Shown here: piece after piece, positions 63,945 through 64,000 of the stretch
Numbering within the stretch: the stretch's first letter is position 1
Layout of the letters: every line of letters starts with the position of its first letter
Source of the DNA: Bradyrhizobium sp. CCGB12
GTDB taxonomy: Bacteria; Pseudomonadota; Alphaproteobacteria; Rhizobiales; Xanthobacteraceae
Reading direction: 5' to 3'
DNA length: 64,000 nt
Assembly: GCF_024199845.1 (NCBI RefSeq)
Contig: NZ_JANADO010000001.1
Location: 7,626,001-7,690,000, forward strand
Translations under genes and position numbers: made by a program
Notes under the pieces: generated by a model
Told to the model about the DNA's origin: nothing
The model's database searches: none
Seen by the model: the letters and a program-made list of their open reading frames with translations, nothing else

Positions 63945-64000
63945 CAAACGCAACTCTACTGGCTAAGCCTACGCCACGCGACGCAACCTAGCCCCCGCCC

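Overview
The window is about 64 kb of high-GC chromosomal DNA from an alphaproteobacterium, most likely a Bradyrhizobium or close relative in the Nitrobacteraceae. This rests on gene order (lysC-ptsP-prfA-prmC, secA-ppiase-argJ-mutT, accA-xerD-aroK-aroB, bolA-dnaJ-like-cobS-cobT), several DUF families typical of Rhizobiales, two complete branched-chain-type (Liv) ABC systems, and the many small palindromic intergenic repeats seen in Bradyrhizobium. I saw no rRNA, tRNA, IS element or CRISPR array. Species assignment is inference; I could not run a search.

Layout. 1-3.4 kb: 5' end of gloB, a methyltransferase-like gene, a DUF4167 RNA-binding-type protein and prmC. 3.5-10.2 kb: a HIT protein, Liv operon 1 (SBP, LivH, a LivM-LivG fusion, LivF), a protein with an RNA polymerase alpha-CTD-like domain and a MarR regulator; this block separates prfA from prmC. 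10.2-16.7 kb: prfA, ptsP, lysC, a PH-domain membrane protein, ubiG. 16.8-22.6 kb: GIY-YIG nuclease between REP-like palindromes, EamA transporter, TPR protein, DUF1178, nitrilase-family amidase, glutaredoxin, ComF-like phosphoribosyltransferase, BioC-like methyltransferase. 22.7-28.6 kb: mutT, argJ, parvulin isomerase, secA. 28.9-37.1 kb: an amide uptake and hydrolysis cluster (divergent MarR, AmiC-like binding protein without signal peptide, amidase, complete Liv operon 2). 37.3-45.9 kb: YafK-type L,D-transpeptidase, accA, xerD, a 48-residue membrane protein, aroK, aroB, CNNM/CorC transporter, bolA, J-domain protein. 46.1-55.8 kb: two divergent citrate synthase-family genes (one with an N-terminal HTH), DedA protein, cobS-GNAT-cobT-phytase-like operon, an old-yellow-enzyme homologue, a small membrane protein. 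55.9-61.4 kb: PilZ protein, small secreted protein, DUF2235 hydrolase, coiled-coil protein, a second-type ftsZ and an HTH/coiled-coil gene; two perfect TTAA-N7-TTAA CtrA-type boxes lie here. 61.4-64 kb: gene-poor, less GC-rich DNA with two orphan genes, one of which looks distantly like a DarT-type ADP-ribosyltransferase.

How the genes work together. Most of the window is housekeeping (translation termination, secretion, lysine/arginine/aromatic biosynthesis, fatty acid synthesis, cobalamin, ubiquinone). The accessory parts are the two Liv transport systems, the amidase cluster, the divergent citrate synthase pair with a palindromic operator, the ftsZ2/CtrA-box locus and the low-GC right end. 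These are the best places for new biology; the clearest candidates are the HTH-citrate synthase pair and the putative CtrA-controlled ftsZ2 module.
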